NCBI GenBank assembly: GCA_965243185.1
Contig: OZ251531.1
Location: 2,170,001-2,234,000 of the forward strand
DNA length: 64,000 nt
DNA from: CBDBCU01 sp965243185
Lineage (GTDB): Bacteria; Chloroflexota; Dehalococcoidia; Lucifugimonadales; UBA3495
Direction: 5' to 3'
Made by a program: the position numbers and the translations under genes. This document shows, piece by piece, positions 1 through 8,889 of this stretch (position 1 is its first letter; every line of letters begins with the position of its first letter). The notes below the pieces were generated by a model. The model saw only the letters and a program-made list of their open reading frames with translations. It was not told the DNA's origin and did no database searches.

Positions 1-596
1 GCCCGCGGGTTCGACGGATCCGCTTCCCGCTGCGCCTCCCACTCCGCGCTCTCCGAAACCTGCGGACGCTCAAACTCGTACACCGTAGCGTAGCCCGGCG
101 CGCCCCGTACCGTCCGGTAGCGGCGGCCCCGAATCACCCCCGGCACCTTTTCGTAGTTGGGAACATAAATGGTACTGTACCAGTGATTCCACTCGGCTTC
201 GTGTTCCGGCACCGCATCCATCCGCCCGATTTGCAGCGCCGGCGCCATATCGCTCCCGGCAATCTCCGCCGTCAACTCCGCCGGGTGAATCATCTGATAA
301 ACATTGCTGATTAGGGTCGTGGCAATCGCCGGCCCCGAAGCCCGGTTCGCCCACTCGGAACGCGGCCGGTTCTTAAACGCCGCCGTCTCCACCACCGCCG
401 GGCTTTCCAGTTCGTAGCAAGCCAGATGCTTCGGCCCGCTCTTGACCGCCTCATACCGGGCGGCGTTCAGCACCCCAGGAATCGCCAGCAGCTCCGGGAT
501 GTGTTCCTCGTTATACCAGGCGTTAAAGTCGCCTTCCTTATCCGCCGGCACCTCCGCCCACACCATCAGCAACCCGGTTCCTTTCCGGTTCGGCAT
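1..596 (-). CDS. EthD-like dimeric alpha/beta-barrel protein (partial, C-terminus off window)
   Basis: The frame opens at an ATG at 594-596, preceded on the minus strand by GGAGTTAGGT, and stays open to the window edge (198 codons). It contains two similar halves: residues 8-45 (MVWAEVPADK ... WYNEEHIPELLAIPGV) and about 121-160 (LQIGRMDAVPEHEAEW ... PNYEKVPGV). Each has the Trp-Tyr, Pro and PGV pattern of small ferredoxin-like alpha/beta-barrel proteins (EthD/ABM type), so the protein looks like a fused duplication forming an intramolecular barrel. Members of this superfamily include monooxygenases and proteins of unknown role; no catalytic residue can be named here. It is divergent from nothing nearby and lies 290 bp upstream (same strand) of the FAH hydrolase gene, so co-function in aromatic or carboxylic acid catabolism is only a guess. 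Confidence 0.6.
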   Translation of the reverse strand, partial: MPNRKGTGLLMVWAEVPADKEGDFNAWYNEEHIPELLAIPGVLNAARYEAVKSGPKHLACYELESPAVVETAAFKNRPRSEWANRASGPAIATTLISNVYQMIHPAELTAEIAGSDMAPALQIGRMDAVPEHEAEWNHWYSTIYVPNYEKVPGVIRGRRYRTVRGAPGYATVYEFERPQVSESAEWEAQREADPSNPR

Positions 597-667
597 ACCT
601 AACTCCTTATATTTGGGATAGGGCGTGTTCCCACTAATTATTGACGCCCCGGATAACCGACGCTATA

Positions 668-701
668 GCTATGTCATTCCAACCAGCTGCTATGTCATTC
701 C
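668..701. repeat. 13-bp direct repeat in intergenic spacer
   Basis: GCTATGTCATTCC occurs at 668-680 and again at 689-701. The second copy runs into a short palindromic stretch (ATTCC ... GGAAT, 697-716) that resembles the dispersed intergenic repeats common in bacterial genomes. The rest of 597-885 shows no gene. Confidence 0.5.
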
Positions 702-885
702 GACCAAAGGGAGGAATCTAAAATGCCTGCCCTTGTTCCTCTCGATGCCTTTAGACCCCTCGCTATTCCTCGGAATAACTTGGCCGATTGACCGTGACAC
801 CTAATCGTTAGCGTGAACCCGCGCTAGGTTCCCGGCGTCTTGTGCTTGCAAGGCTGCTTAATTGGGAGATGCCGGGAACGGACTT

Positions 886-1899
886 TTACCCCCTCAGCTC
901 ATACACATACCCCGCCGCGCTCCCCGCCTCCGGCAACCGCGGCTGCGTCTTAGCCCGGTAGCGATAGCCCGCCGGGATGTCCCCTTTCGGGCCAATAGTG
1001 TTGCGGAGAACGCCAATGCCCTCCACCTCATGCTCCACTACATCCCCCGGTTGCAGGAAACGCGCCGGGTAGCCCTTGCGAATCGCCTCGCCAATGGAAC
1101 CGCCGCCCACCGTGCCGCAGCCCAGCACATCCCCCGGAACAATGCGGCTGTCCCGGGCCGCCCGCTCCACCATCGCCCCCCAAGTGTGCCACGACAACCC
1201 CCCATCGCTGTCCTCCACCCAAGTCACGCCGTTGACCCGCGCCGAACACTTCACCCCCAAACGCCCGTCCTTCAGGTAAGGCAGCAGTTCGTCGGTTGTT
1301 ACCAGGCAAGGCCCCAGCGACGAGGCGGCATCCTTGCCCTTGGCCGGCCCCAACCCTACCGTGCTTTCATCCCGCTGCAAATCCCGGCAGCTCCAATCGT
1401 TGAAAATGCAGAACCCGGCAATGTAATCCAGCGCCTCCGCCGCGGCCACATTGACACCCTCTTTGCCGATGACGCAAGCAATTTCCAGCTCATAGTCCAG
1501 CATTTCCGCCGCCGCCGGGTAGGGAATAGTATCCTCCGGCCCATACACGCACAGCGGATTGGAAAAGTAGAAAATCGGCATCCGATACCACGCTTCCTCC
1601 CGCTCCCGGGTGCCTTGCTGGGTCGCGTGTTCCTCAAAAATCATAAAGTCCCGGATGGTCGGCGGCCGCAGGATCGGGGACTGAATCCGCACCTCCGCCG
1701 CCTCAAAAACCGGAGCGTTGACCTTGCCGGCCAAAGCCTCTTGTACCCGGGCCAAAGCGTCAGCCCCGGTTTCCAGCAACGCCTGCACATCCCGCAGCGG
1801 CGGCCCCGTGCCCAGCAACCCGCTGACCTCCACCACCTGCTCCCCCTGCCACACGCCGCAGCGCGGCCCCGTTCCCGTGTTATAAGTAACTAATTTCAT
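886..1899 (-). CDS. Fumarylacetoacetate hydrolase (FAH) family protein
   Basis: A 337-residue protein, typical length for the FAH superfamily, whose members hydrolyse or isomerise 2-oxo or acylpyruvate-type compounds in aromatic catabolism using a divalent metal. The metal-binding region is recognisable: FMIFEEHATQ with His91, DYELE with Glu137 and Glu139, and FNDWSCRDLQ with Asp168. The start at 1899 is chosen because MKLVTYNTG is preceded by AGGGAGGG at good spacing; an upstream in-frame start would add 11 unsupported residues. The exact substrate cannot be told. The gene stands alone on this strand between spacers. Confidence 0.85.
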   Translation of the reverse strand: MKLVTYNTGTGPRCGVWQGEQVVEVSGLLGTGPPLRDVQALLETGADALARVQEALAGKVNAPVFEAAEVRIQSPILRPPTIRDFMIFEEHATQQGTREREEAWYRMPIFYFSNPLCVYGPEDTIPYPAAAEMLDYELEIACVIGKEGVNVAAAEALDYIAGFCIFNDWSCRDLQRDESTVGLGPAKGKDAASSLGPCLVTTDELLPYLKDGRLGVKCSARVNGVTWVEDSDGGLSWHTWGAMVERAARDSRIVPGDVLGCGTVGGGSIGEAIRKGYPARFLQPGDVVEHEVEGIGVLRNTIGPKGDIPAGYRYRAKTQPRLPEAGSAAGYVYELRG

Positions 1900-2210
1900 C
1901 CATAGCCCTCCCTGAACCCGCCGGGTTGCCAAGTCCCGGCTCTGTTGCCGTTAATATACCACATTGCGAACGCCCCCTCTTATTAGATGGCGCCGGAAGT
2001 GCGGATTAGGGTGTCTCCCTACCCGGGATTCCATGGCTATACTCAGAATAGCATAGGGCCGGGTCGGTAGGAATAACCTAATGCGCGGCCTCTTGCCGGA
2101 TTGACGCAACATTAGGCGGTTTTCCGCATCATCCTTCGACAAAGTCCGGATGATCGGAAAACCGCCGACTACAGACCCAAATCCGGGCAGCGGCAGCGCA
2201 AGCCGAGCCG
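1900..2210. other. Gene-free spacer with a near-perfect 52-bp palindrome
   Basis: No convincing gene is seen. The notable element is an inverted repeat with arms 2115-2134 and 2148-2166 (19 paired bases, one bulged C, 13-base loop). It has no T-tract, so it is not a normal intrinsic terminator. It may be a palindromic repeat or a remnant of a small mobile element. Confidence 0.6.
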
Positions 2211-3131
2211 TCAGGACTGGCGGACGAATTTTACTACAGTGCGCCCCTGGCTGCCCTCGTAAGGTTCGACGACATAAAGGTCTTTGTGGGAGTCAACCCA
2301 GATGCCGTGACAGGAGCGGTGGGTCATCGAACCCCATTGGGCCAGAAGTTCACCCTCGAGGTTGAGAATGCTGACCAAGCCGCCGTTGTGTTCGGCGACA
2401 TAGACAATATCATCATCGTCCACATACATTACGGCCGGGCCAATCAGCTTGGTGGGAAAGTCGGTGAGGTGGCTGCCATCCTGGTCGAAAACCTGGATGC
2501 GGTCATTTTCCCGGTCGGCAATCAGCAGGCGGGCTTTGCGGTCAATCCATGCGCCGTGCGGCAGGTTGAACTGGCCGGGGCCGGAACCGGGCCCGCCCCA
2601 GGATTTGATGAGTTGACCCTCCGGGGTAAAGTGGTGGACGCGGGCATTGGCGTAGCCGTCAGCGATAAAGATTTCCCCGGCGGCGTTGACGGCAATGCCG
2701 GCCGGCAGGTTGAACGGCTCCGCGCCGCGCACCACATCGGGCCAAGCGTTGGAACTGATGACGGTATTATCCACGCCGGTGTCGGAGCGGTAGCCCTTGA
2801 CACCAATGGTCATCAGCAGCTGCCCGTCCGCGGTGAACTTCATAATCTGGCCGTCGTTGCGCTCGACCAGCCAGACGTTGTCGTCCGGGTCGATGATGAT
2901 GGCGTGGGGAAAGCTGAACATTCCCGCGCCCCAGGAGTTCAGGTAGTTGCCCTCCCGGTCAAAGATGACGATGGGATGGTCGGGGTCGCGGTTGAAACAA
3001 TAGACCCGGTCTTGGGAATCGCCATAAACGGCGGCGGCGGGCATGGCCCAGCCGGCGGGAAGTTTGGCCCAATGGGTGTGCATTTCGTAGGTGTATTGGC
3101 CGGCGCCAACGATGGGATTAGCAGTAGTCAA
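2211..3131 (-). CDS. NHL-repeat beta-propeller protein
   Basis: A 306-residue protein built from NHL-type blades, such as LPAGIAVNAAGEIFIADG (about 141-158), LPHGAWIDRKARLLIAD (about 190-206) and FSFPHAIIIDPDDNVWLVE (about 72-90). The pattern of hydrophobic strand, Asp/Asn turn and next strand matches six-bladed propellers of the peptidyl-amidoglycolate-lyase-like group. No signal peptide is visible. The start is a TTG at 3129-3131, supported by AAGGAGG six bases upstream. The role may be ligand binding or lyase activity; function is unassigned. Confidence 0.8.
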   Translation of the reverse strand: MTTANPIVGAGQYTYEMHTHWAKLPAGWAMPAAAVYGDSQDRVYCFNRDPDHPIVIFDREGNYLNSWGAGMFSFPHAIIIDPDDNVWLVERNDGQIMKFTADGQLLMTIGVKGYRSDTGVDNTVISSNAWPDVVRGAEPFNLPAGIAVNAAGEIFIADGYANARVHHFTPEGQLIKSWGGPGSGPGQFNLPHGAWIDRKARLLIADRENDRIQVFDQDGSHLTDFPTKLIGPAVMYVDDDDIVYVAEHNGGLVSILNLEGELLAQWGSMTHRSCHGIWVDSHKDLYVVEPYEGSQGRTVVKFVRQS

Positions 3132-3264
3132 GGCGCGCCTCCTTGGGGTCAGGATGGGGTAGCTGCGGGTTTTGCCGGTGCGATTATGGCAGGGATGGGG
3201 GAGAAGGTCAACGGCTGAAGCATATATATTCCACCGCTAAAGGGAGCCATTGGGCAAAAGCAAA

Positions 3265-3288
3265 GGGGACGGTTGCTTAACCGTCCCC
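3265..3288 (-). terminator. Rho-independent terminator for the GLUG-repeat gene
   Basis: A perfect 10-bp stem (3265-3274 with 3279-3288) closes a 4-base loop 28 bases after the stop of the minus-strand gene ending at 3316. On the minus strand it is followed by a T-rich run. On the plus strand a run of T also follows at 3296-3300, so it may act in both directions. Confidence 0.75.
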
Positions 3289-3315
3289 ACTGCGCTTTTT
3301 GACCGGGGGTTGCGG

Positions 3316-4947
3316 CTAGTTGACCGGGGCGGTGCGGCGGGTGTCGGGGTATTGGGACTGAGGGAACTTCCAAGGGTTATCGGCTTCGCCGTCGCCGTCG
3401 AAGTCCAAATCCCAGTCGTCGTAAATACCCGAGTAGGTTACTTCGGCTTGCAGCTCGGCGGTGGTTTTGCCGATGCCGGCGCCGCTGTCCGACTGGCCGC
3501 TGGCTTCGGTGTCCCAATAGCTGTTGATAACATCGCCCCCCAAGTAGAGGCCGACCAGCCCGCCGGGGACAAAGATTTCTGAGGTGGGGGCGTTTTGGGA
3601 AACCCGACTGCGGGCGTAGCTGGCTTCGATGCGGCCGCCGAGGTTTTCGTCGCCCAGGAAGTAGCCGACCAGTCCGCCGGCAACGGAGGGTTCGGTTCCG
3701 GTGGCGGATACGGCGCCGCTGGCATAGCAGGCGGCGATGGTGGCCCAGTCAACAACGGAGACGAGGCCGCCGGCAATGGCGGAGCTGCCGTTGGCGGTTA
3801 CGGGGCCGCTGGCGTAGCCTTCCGCGATGATGCCGTACTTGCTGTAGCCGACCAAGCCGCCGAGGCGGATGTATTCGCCGGCGCGGGAGCCGTCAACAGG
3901 GCCGCTGGCGGAACTGGTGGTGACCGTTCCCCGGTTGTTGTAACCGACGAGGCCGCCGGCGTAGGCGCGGTTGCTGACCGAAACGGCGCCCTCGGCGTAA
4001 CTGTCCTGGATGTCGCTCCGGTTGCTGGCGCCGACGAGGCCGCCGGCGCTGGCTTTGTAGCCGGAGGCGCTGACGGCAACTTCGGCCGCGCCGCGATGAA
4101 TGAAACCGCGGTTGCTGCGGCCGACGAGGCCGCCGACATCGGCGTTGGCCCCGGCGGCGCTGACCTGCCCGTTGACCTCGACGATGCGGATTTCGCCGCT
4201 GTCGTTGTAACCGACCAGTCCGCCGACGGCTTGGGCGGGAGCGGAGCCGGCGATGTTGACATTCGTCAGGTACAGTTTCTGGATTTCGCCACTGGAGACG
4301 CCGAACAAGCCGATGGCATTGGTGTTCCCGTTGTTGGCGAACAGGCGGGAAATGGTGTGGAAGTTGCCGTTAAAATCGGCGTTAAAGTAGGCTTCGGCGC
4401 TGCCGATGGGCGTCCAGCCGGCACCGTTATTCCAGTAGATCTCGCCGTCATTTATATCGACATCGTTGTCGCCGTCGGTGTCAAAGGTGAGGTTGGCGGT
4501 AAGTTCGTAGCCGGCGCAGCCGCTGCTGGGACAGCCCATATTGTCGGCGGCGTCGGGGAAGGCAGCCCGGTAGCGGCGGCCATTGGGGGACTGCTCGGTG
4601 TCATTGGGGCCTTTGTCCGGGCCTCTGCTCCCTTTAGGGGCGTCGGCTACGCCGTTGCCGTCCAGGTCGAAGCGGATGGCGTCGAGTTGCAGCAGGCTAT
4701 TGACCTCGATGAGGGCGTCATCGTCGGTGTCGTAATCGACGCGGGGAACCGGGGTAGCGGTGGGCGAGTCGGATTGGGCCGGATTGGGCGCCGGGGTCGG
4801 CTCCGCCTGGGCCCAAGTCGGCGGCGGGGTCAGCAGCGGTAAGGCTACGGCCAAAGCCAGAGCCGCCAGCACGGCCAGCAGGGATAGGGCAGGCAAAAGG
4901 CGGCGGCTGATGGGGGAGAACAGGGGCAAAAGTTGGTGTAACGGCAT
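3316..4947 (-). CDS. Secreted GLUG-repeat protein
   Basis: A 543-residue exported protein. A signal peptide or N-terminal anchor (about residues 14-45, LLPALSLLAVLAALALAVALPLL) is followed by a Pro/Thr-rich linker, an acidic DxDxD-rich stretch (DTDGDNDVDINDGEI, calcium-binding-like) and eight or more GLUG-type repeats of about 25-30 residues with the core GGLVGYN/GGLVGAS. It ends in a second Asp-rich motif (DLDFDGDGEADNPWKF). Such proteins form surface beta-helices; adhesion is the usual guess. The start at 4947 follows GGGAGG; a longer upstream reading is less likely. A terminator at 3265-3288 follows the gene. Confidence 0.85.
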   Translation of the reverse strand: MPLHQLLPLFSPISRRLLPALSLLAVLAALALAVALPLLTPPPTWAQAEPTPAPNPAQSDSPTATPVPRVDYDTDDDALIEVNSLLQLDAIRFDLDGNGVADAPKGSRGPDKGPNDTEQSPNGRRYRAAFPDAADNMGCPSSGCAGYELTANLTFDTDGDNDVDINDGEIYWNNGAGWTPIGSAEAYFNADFNGNFHTISRLFANNGNTNAIGLFGVSSGEIQKLYLTNVNIAGSAPAQAVGGLVGYNDSGEIRIVEVNGQVSAAGANADVGGLVGRSNRGFIHRGAAEVAVSASGYKASAGGLVGASNRSDIQDSYAEGAVSVSNRAYAGGLVGYNNRGTVTTSSASGPVDGSRAGEYIRLGGLVGYSKYGIIAEGYASGPVTANGSSAIAGGLVSVVDWATIAACYASGAVSATGTEPSVAGGLVGYFLGDENLGGRIEASYARSRVSQNAPTSEIFVPGGLVGLYLGGDVINSYWDTEASGQSDSGAGIGKTTAELQAEVTYSGIYDDWDLDFDGDGEADNPWKFPQSQYPDTRRTAPVN

Positions 4948-5254
4948 AGTGCGGTTTCCTCCCTTGCCGTTGGCCGCCCGGTCAAAAATTGTGCTGAGCC
5001 GGGCGGCCAACGGGTTATTACGGAACCGGTTCAATTACGGGTTCAGTTAAAGGAACCGTAACTTGGGGATTTGGCGGTTGTCAAGCGGGGGACGGGGTTG
5101 TCAATTAAGAATTGAGAATTAGGAATTAATAATCAGGGACGAGTTAAACCGGGATGAACGGGGGAATAGGGTATTTCGAGCAGGATTATTGCATAACTTA
5201 GCGATTTATTTATCGTCATTTTCGTGAAAACGGGCATCCGGAAAGGCGGGGGCT

Positions 5255-5282
5255 CTGGATTCCCACTTTCGTGGGAATGACG
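5255..5282. repeat. 28-bp dispersed palindromic repeat, copy 1
   Basis: It contains the palindrome ATTCCCAC-TTTC-GTGGGAAT. The 28 bp are the exact reverse complement of the copy at 40053-40080. Related copies lie at 28974-29001, 30838-30877 and 40238-40265. All are intergenic, as expected for a REP-like family. Confidence 0.85.
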
Positions 5283-5410
5283 ATTTCTATATGCGATTGA
5301 CTTGGTATTTGAGGACTCTGGATTCCCGTTGGCAGGGGCATTATGGCGAGCGGGCGCAGCCGATTGACGGGCGCGGCTTGAAATTGATGGTAGCCGCAAA
5401 TCTCAACCTT

Positions 5411-5419
5411 TGGTAGAAT
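5411..5419 (+). promoter_or_regulatory. Extended -10 promoter of the MBL gene
   Basis: TGGTAGAAT (TG at 5411-5412 and -10 at 5414-5419) lies 50 bases before the ATG at 5469. No clear -35 is seen. Confidence 0.4.
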
Positions 5420-5468
5420 GGCGGGCCACGGGCAATGCCCCATCCCAACACTGGCGGAGAGGTTTGTT

Positions 5469-6113
5469 ATGTCCCTGCACTATGACGGCGAAATCCGCAT
5501 TTCCAAAATCAATATGGGCCCCTACGATAACAACGGGTATATCGTGGTGTGCCCGGAGACCAACGAAGGGGTGATTATCGACACGCCGGCCGAGCCGGAG
5601 AAGCTGCTGAACGCTTTGGGCGATGTGGCGGTGAAGGCCATCCTGATTACCCATAAGCACCAGGACCACCTGCTGGGCTTTGCGGAAATTACCGGAGCGG
5701 TGGGCGCGCCGGTAGCGGTAGGAGTGAATGATGTGGACGGGATGCCGCGGCCGCCGGAGCGGGAGCTGCGGGATGGCGATGTGGTGCGGTTCGGGAATCA
5801 GGAAATCCTGGTGCTGGATACGCCGGGACATACGGAGGGGGCGGCCTGCTATCTGTTGGGCCAGCATATCTTTACCGGGGATACCCTGTTCCCGGGCGGG
5901 CCGGGGAGGACGCGTAGCCCGGAAGCCTTGCGGCAGCTGCTGGCGAGCATCGACAGCAAGCTGCTGCCGCTGCCGGATGATACTGCCGTTTATCCCGGCC
6001 ACGGCGGGGCGGATACTACCATCGGCGAGGCCCGCCGCCGCTATCAGGTGTTCATGTCCAAGAGCCACGCCGCCGATTTGTGCGGCGATGTTGACTGGCT
6101 GGAAACGGAGTAG
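5469..6113 (+). CDS. MBL-fold metallo-hydrolase (glyoxalase II-like)
   Basis: A 214-residue metallo-beta-lactamase-fold hydrolase. The zinc-binding signature THKHQDH (His62, His64, Asp66, His67) is complete. His121 (DTPGHTEGA), Asp138 (FTGDTLF) and YPGHGG near residue 183 supply the other ligands. The size and arrangement resemble small glyoxalase II-like thioester hydrolases; the substrate is unknown. The ATG at 5469 is preferred over an in-frame upstream ATG because GGAGAGG precedes it by six bases. Confidence 0.85.
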   Translation: MSLHYDGEIRISKINMGPYDNNGYIVVCPETNEGVIIDTPAEPEKLLNALGDVAVKAILITHKHQDHLLGFAEITGAVGAPVAVGVNDVDGMPRPPERELRDGDVVRFGNQEILVLDTPGHTEGAACYLLGQHIFTGDTLFPGGPGRTRSPEALRQLLASIDSKLLPLPDDTAVYPGHGGADTTIGEARRRYQVFMSKSHAADLCGDVDWLETE

Positions 6114-6287
6114 GCGGTCGGGGTGTTTTTGTTGGCGGCGCCGGGGGGATTATCCCGGATTTCCATTGCGCCGCCGGTCGTTTCCGGGCGCAAAATCGCT
6201 TTCAGCCAGGAGGATGACTGTTCACGGGGGTAAAGGCGGGCGGATTGATAATTGCCCGCCGATTCCCCCTTGTTGCCCGGCGGCGAT

Positions 6288-6296
6288 TGGTATAAG
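6288..6296 (+). promoter_or_regulatory. Promoter of prfA-prmC
   Basis: TGGTATAAG forms an extended -10 (TATAAG at 6291-6296), with TTGTTG or TTGCCC upstream as poor -35 candidates. It lies about 90 bases before prfA. The rest of 6114-6388 shows no gene. Confidence 0.5.
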
Positions 6297-6388
6297 ATAG
6301 TTAAGGTACGGCAATCGGGATACCTTTAGCGGGTTTCCTGATTACATTTGCCCCGATTTTTCCCCAAAGATGACTGACAGGGACGGTT

Positions 6389-7471
6389 ATGAGTTCCATA
6401 TTTGACCGGCTGGACGCCGTAGTCCGCCGCAACCGGGAAATCGAAGAGGAGATGGGCCGGCCGGAAGTGGCCGCCAACTTTGAGCAAATCCAGGCTTTGG
6501 CCAAGGAACGGGCCGGGCTGGAGGATTTGGTGGCAATCAGCCGGCGGCGGCAGTCCCTGCTGCGGGAACAGGCGGACTTGAAAGCCTTGGTTTCCGAAGG
6601 CGGCGACCCGGAAATCGTACAGCTGGCCCGGGAGGAACTGGAAGGCGCGGAGGGGCAACTGGAACGGCTGGCCCAGTCCCTGCGGGTGGCGTTGCTGCCC
6701 AAAGACCCCAACGACGAGCGGGATGTCATCGTGGAGGTGCGGGCCGGCACCGGCGGGCAGGAAGCGGGGCTGTTCGCCAGTGATTTGTACCGGCTCTATC
6801 ACCGCTACGCCCAACTGCAAAACTGGCGGGTGGATGTGATGGATTCCAACCCGTCGGATTTGGGCGGGTTCCATAAGATAGTGTTTGAGATTCAGGGCAA
6901 GGGGGCGTTCAGCCGGCTGAAGTACGAGCGGGGCGTCCACCGGGTACAACGGGTGCCGGAGACGGAAGCGCAAGGGCGTATCCATACCTCCACGGCCACC
7001 GTGGCCGTGCTGCCGCAGGCTGACGATGTAGAGGTGAAAGTGAACCCGGATGAACTGCGGATTGACATTTTCCACGCCGGCGGCCACGGCGGGCAGAATG
7101 TGAACAAAGTAGCCACCGCCGTCCGCATTGTCCACGAACCCACCGGACTGGTGGTTACTTGCCAGGATGAGCGTTCCCAATACAAGAACCGGCAAAAAGC
7201 GATGGCGATGCTGCGGGCCCGGCTGTTTGCGGCGGAGCAGGAACGTCACGATGCGGCGATTTCGGAGAATCGCCGGGCGCAGGTGGGTTCGGCGGAACGC
7301 TCGGAGAAAATCCGCACTTATAACTATCCCCAGGACCGCATTACCGACCACCGGATTTTGACCAGTTTCCACGGCATCCCCCGGGTGATGGACGGGGATG
7401 GTTTGCGGGAAATTATCGACTCGCTGATAACTTGGGAGCAAGGCAAATTGCTGGAAGGGGTAACGGCCTGA
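6389..7471 (+). CDS. prfA: Peptide chain release factor 1
   Basis: A 360-residue class I release factor that reads UAA/UAG and triggers peptidyl-tRNA hydrolysis on the ribosome. The GGQ loop is in HAGGHGGQNVNK (about 229-240). The decoding loop reads VPETEAQGRIHTSTATV (about 189-205), with the PxT-type tripeptide of RF1 rather than the SPF of RF2. RF1 matters for the candidate selenoprotein in this window, because it does not compete at UGA. The start is MSSIFDRLD with AGGGA upstream. prmC follows after 19 bases, the usual prfA-prmC operon. Confidence 0.97.
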   Translation: MSSIFDRLDAVVRRNREIEEEMGRPEVAANFEQIQALAKERAGLEDLVAISRRRQSLLREQADLKALVSEGGDPEIVQLAREELEGAEGQLERLAQSLRVALLPKDPNDERDVIVEVRAGTGGQEAGLFASDLYRLYHRYAQLQNWRVDVMDSNPSDLGGFHKIVFEIQGKGAFSRLKYERGVHRVQRVPETEAQGRIHTSTATVAVLPQADDVEVKVNPDELRIDIFHAGGHGGQNVNKVATAVRIVHEPTGLVVTCQDERSQYKNRQKAMAMLRARLFAAEQERHDAAISENRRAQVGSAERSEKIRTYNYPQDRITDHRILTSFHGIPRVMDGDGLREIIDSLITWEQGKLLEGVTA

Positions 7472-7490
7472 CCCGGCCGGGCCGCCCGCT

Positions 7491-8363
7491 ATGGCTATTC
7501 TGCGCGAAGTAGTTCAGCAGACCCACCGCACTCTGGAGGCTTGCCACATTCCGGACGCCCGTCTGGAGGCGGAGGTGATGCTGATGAATGTGCTGCGGAT
7601 GCCGCGGCAAGACCTTTTCGCCCAGCAGGAAATGGTGGTTTCGCCGCAGCAGGAGCAGGCTTTGGCCGGCATTATGGAGCGGCGGTTGAAGCGGGAGCCG
7701 CTGGCTTACATCCTGCAATACAAGGAGTTTTACGGGGTTAACCTGCTGGTGAACCCGGATGTGCTGATTCCCCGCCCGGAAACCGAGGGTCTGGTCGAAC
7801 ACGCCCTGTTTATGGCATTGATGGGGATGGAGACGCCGGATTTGGTGATTGCGGATGTAGGCACCGGTACCGGGGCCATTGCGATTAACCTGGCGCTGCA
7901 CTTGCCGGCGGCCCGCATTTATGCCCTGGACAATGCCGACGCCGTGCTGGATGTGGCGGCTTATAATATCCGCGCCCATAATGTGGGCGACCGCATCAGC
8001 TTGGGCAAGGGGGATTTGCTGGAACCGCTACCGGAGCCGGTGGATTTGATTTTGGCGAACTTGCCCTATATTCCTACGGAGCGCATAGCTACATTACAGC
8101 CGGAAGTGCGCTGGGAGCCGCGGTCGGCTTTGGACGGCGGGCCGGAAGGGTTGGATTTAATCTACCGTCTGCTGACCCAAGCCCAGGGGACGGGCAAGCT
8201 GAAGGAACATGGGATAATTTTGCTGGAGTTGGACCCTGAGCAGGTTCCGGCAGTGAAAGAACGGGCCGGGCAGTTGTTCCCGGAAGCGGAGATTTCGGTA
8301 GAGCAAGACTTGGCCCGCCGCGACCGTATATTGGTCATCAGCCGGGGTATGGGGGAATACTAA
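7491..8363 (+). CDS. prmC: Release factor glutamine methyltransferase
   Basis: A 290-residue SAM-dependent methyltransferase that methylates the Gln of the release factor GGQ motif. Motif I is VIADVGTGTGAIAIN (about 120-134), and the NPPY-type catalytic motif appears as ANLPY (about 189-193), an Leu-for-Pro variant known in several phyla. The N-terminal helical domain (about 1-85) is the release-factor-binding part. It lies 19 bases after prfA and is surely co-transcribed. Confidence 0.95.
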   Translation: MAILREVVQQTHRTLEACHIPDARLEAEVMLMNVLRMPRQDLFAQQEMVVSPQQEQALAGIMERRLKREPLAYILQYKEFYGVNLLVNPDVLIPRPETEGLVEHALFMALMGMETPDLVIADVGTGTGAIAINLALHLPAARIYALDNADAVLDVAAYNIRAHNVGDRISLGKGDLLEPLPEPVDLILANLPYIPTERIATLQPEVRWEPRSALDGGPEGLDLIYRLLTQAQGTGKLKEHGIILLELDPEQVPAVKERAGQLFPEAEISVEQDLARRDRILVISRGMGEY

Positions 8364-8384
8364 CCGGTAGCGAAGGGGGCGACA

Positions 8385-8642
8385 ATGGAAATTAACCTGC
8401 CGGCGGAAGTGGCGGAGATTATCACCCGGAACATCGAATCCGGGGAGTATCATTCGCCCACCGAAGTTATCGTTCAAGCCCTGTGGCTATTTGACGGCTG
8501 GAACGACTCGGCGGAGGAAAAACTGGAAAAGCTGCGCCGGGCGGTTCAGTCCGGGCTGGCCGGGCCATTTGAGCCGGGGGAAGCAGTTATAGCTAGGTTA
8601 CGGACAAAATCCGCAAATGCGAGGCGTAGTAATGGAAATTAA
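8385..8642 (+). CDS. ParD-type antitoxin, tandem copy 1
   Basis: An 85-residue protein beginning MEINLPAEVAEIITRNI, with a ribbon-helix-helix DNA-binding N-terminus followed by an acidic/charged helix (EEKLEKLRRAVQSG), as in ParD/CC2985 antitoxins that neutralise ParE toxins. It is the first of three head-to-tail copies with starts exactly 247 bp apart. Copy 1 and copy 2 look identical over the whole 247-bp unit. No toxin directly follows this copy; its last 11 bases overlap the start of copy 2. Confidence 0.85.
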   Translation: MEINLPAEVAEIITRNIESGEYHSPTEVIVQALWLFDGWNDSAEEKLEKLRRAVQSGLAGPFEPGEAVIARLRTKSANARRSNGN

Positions 8643-8889
8643 CCTGCCGGCGGAAGTGGCGGAGATTATCACCCGGAACATCGAATCCGGGGAGTATCAT
8701 TCGCCCACCGAAGTTATCGTTCAAGCCCTGTGGCTATTTGACGGCTGGAACGACTCGGCGGAGGAAAAACTGGAAAAGCTGCGCCGGGCGGTTCAGTCCG
8801 GGCTGGCCGGGCCATTTGAGCCGGGGGAAGCAGTTATAGCTAGGTTACGGACAAAATCCGCAAATGCGAGGCGTAGTAATGGAGATTAA
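8632..8889 (+). CDS. ParD-type antitoxin, tandem copy 2
   Basis: 85 residues, apparently identical to copy 1 in DNA over the 247-bp repeat unit except for the junction at the end (GGAGAT in place of GGAAAT). The start at 8632 is preceded by GAGG within the overlapping end of copy 1, so translation is probably coupled. The identity implies a recent tandem duplication or ongoing gene conversion. Confidence 0.8.
   Translation: MEINLPAEVAEIITRNIESGEYHSPTEVIVQALWLFDGWNDSAEEKLEKLRRAVQSGLAGPFEPGEAVIARLRTKSANARRSNGD

Larger units (their letters stand above)
4948..5468. other. Intergenic region with dispersed repeats
   Basis: Between the divergently read GLUG gene and the MBL gene there are two short minus-strand frames, neither with a ribosome binding site or recognisable protein. 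The stretch holds one full dispersed palindromic repeat (5255-5282), a partial one near 5312-5325 and the promoter of the MBL gene. Confidence 0.6.

Noticed and set aside
862..1893. Plus-strand open frame opposite the FAH gene
   Set aside because: Antisense shadow rich in Pro, Arg and His; the minus-strand FAH motifs are clear.
1951..2142. A 63-codon frame in the FAH/NHL spacer
   Set aside because: It overlaps the palindrome and has no start signal; probably chance.
5133..5443. Two overlapping minus-strand small frames
   Set aside because: They run through the dispersed repeat, have no ribosome binding site and resemble no protein.
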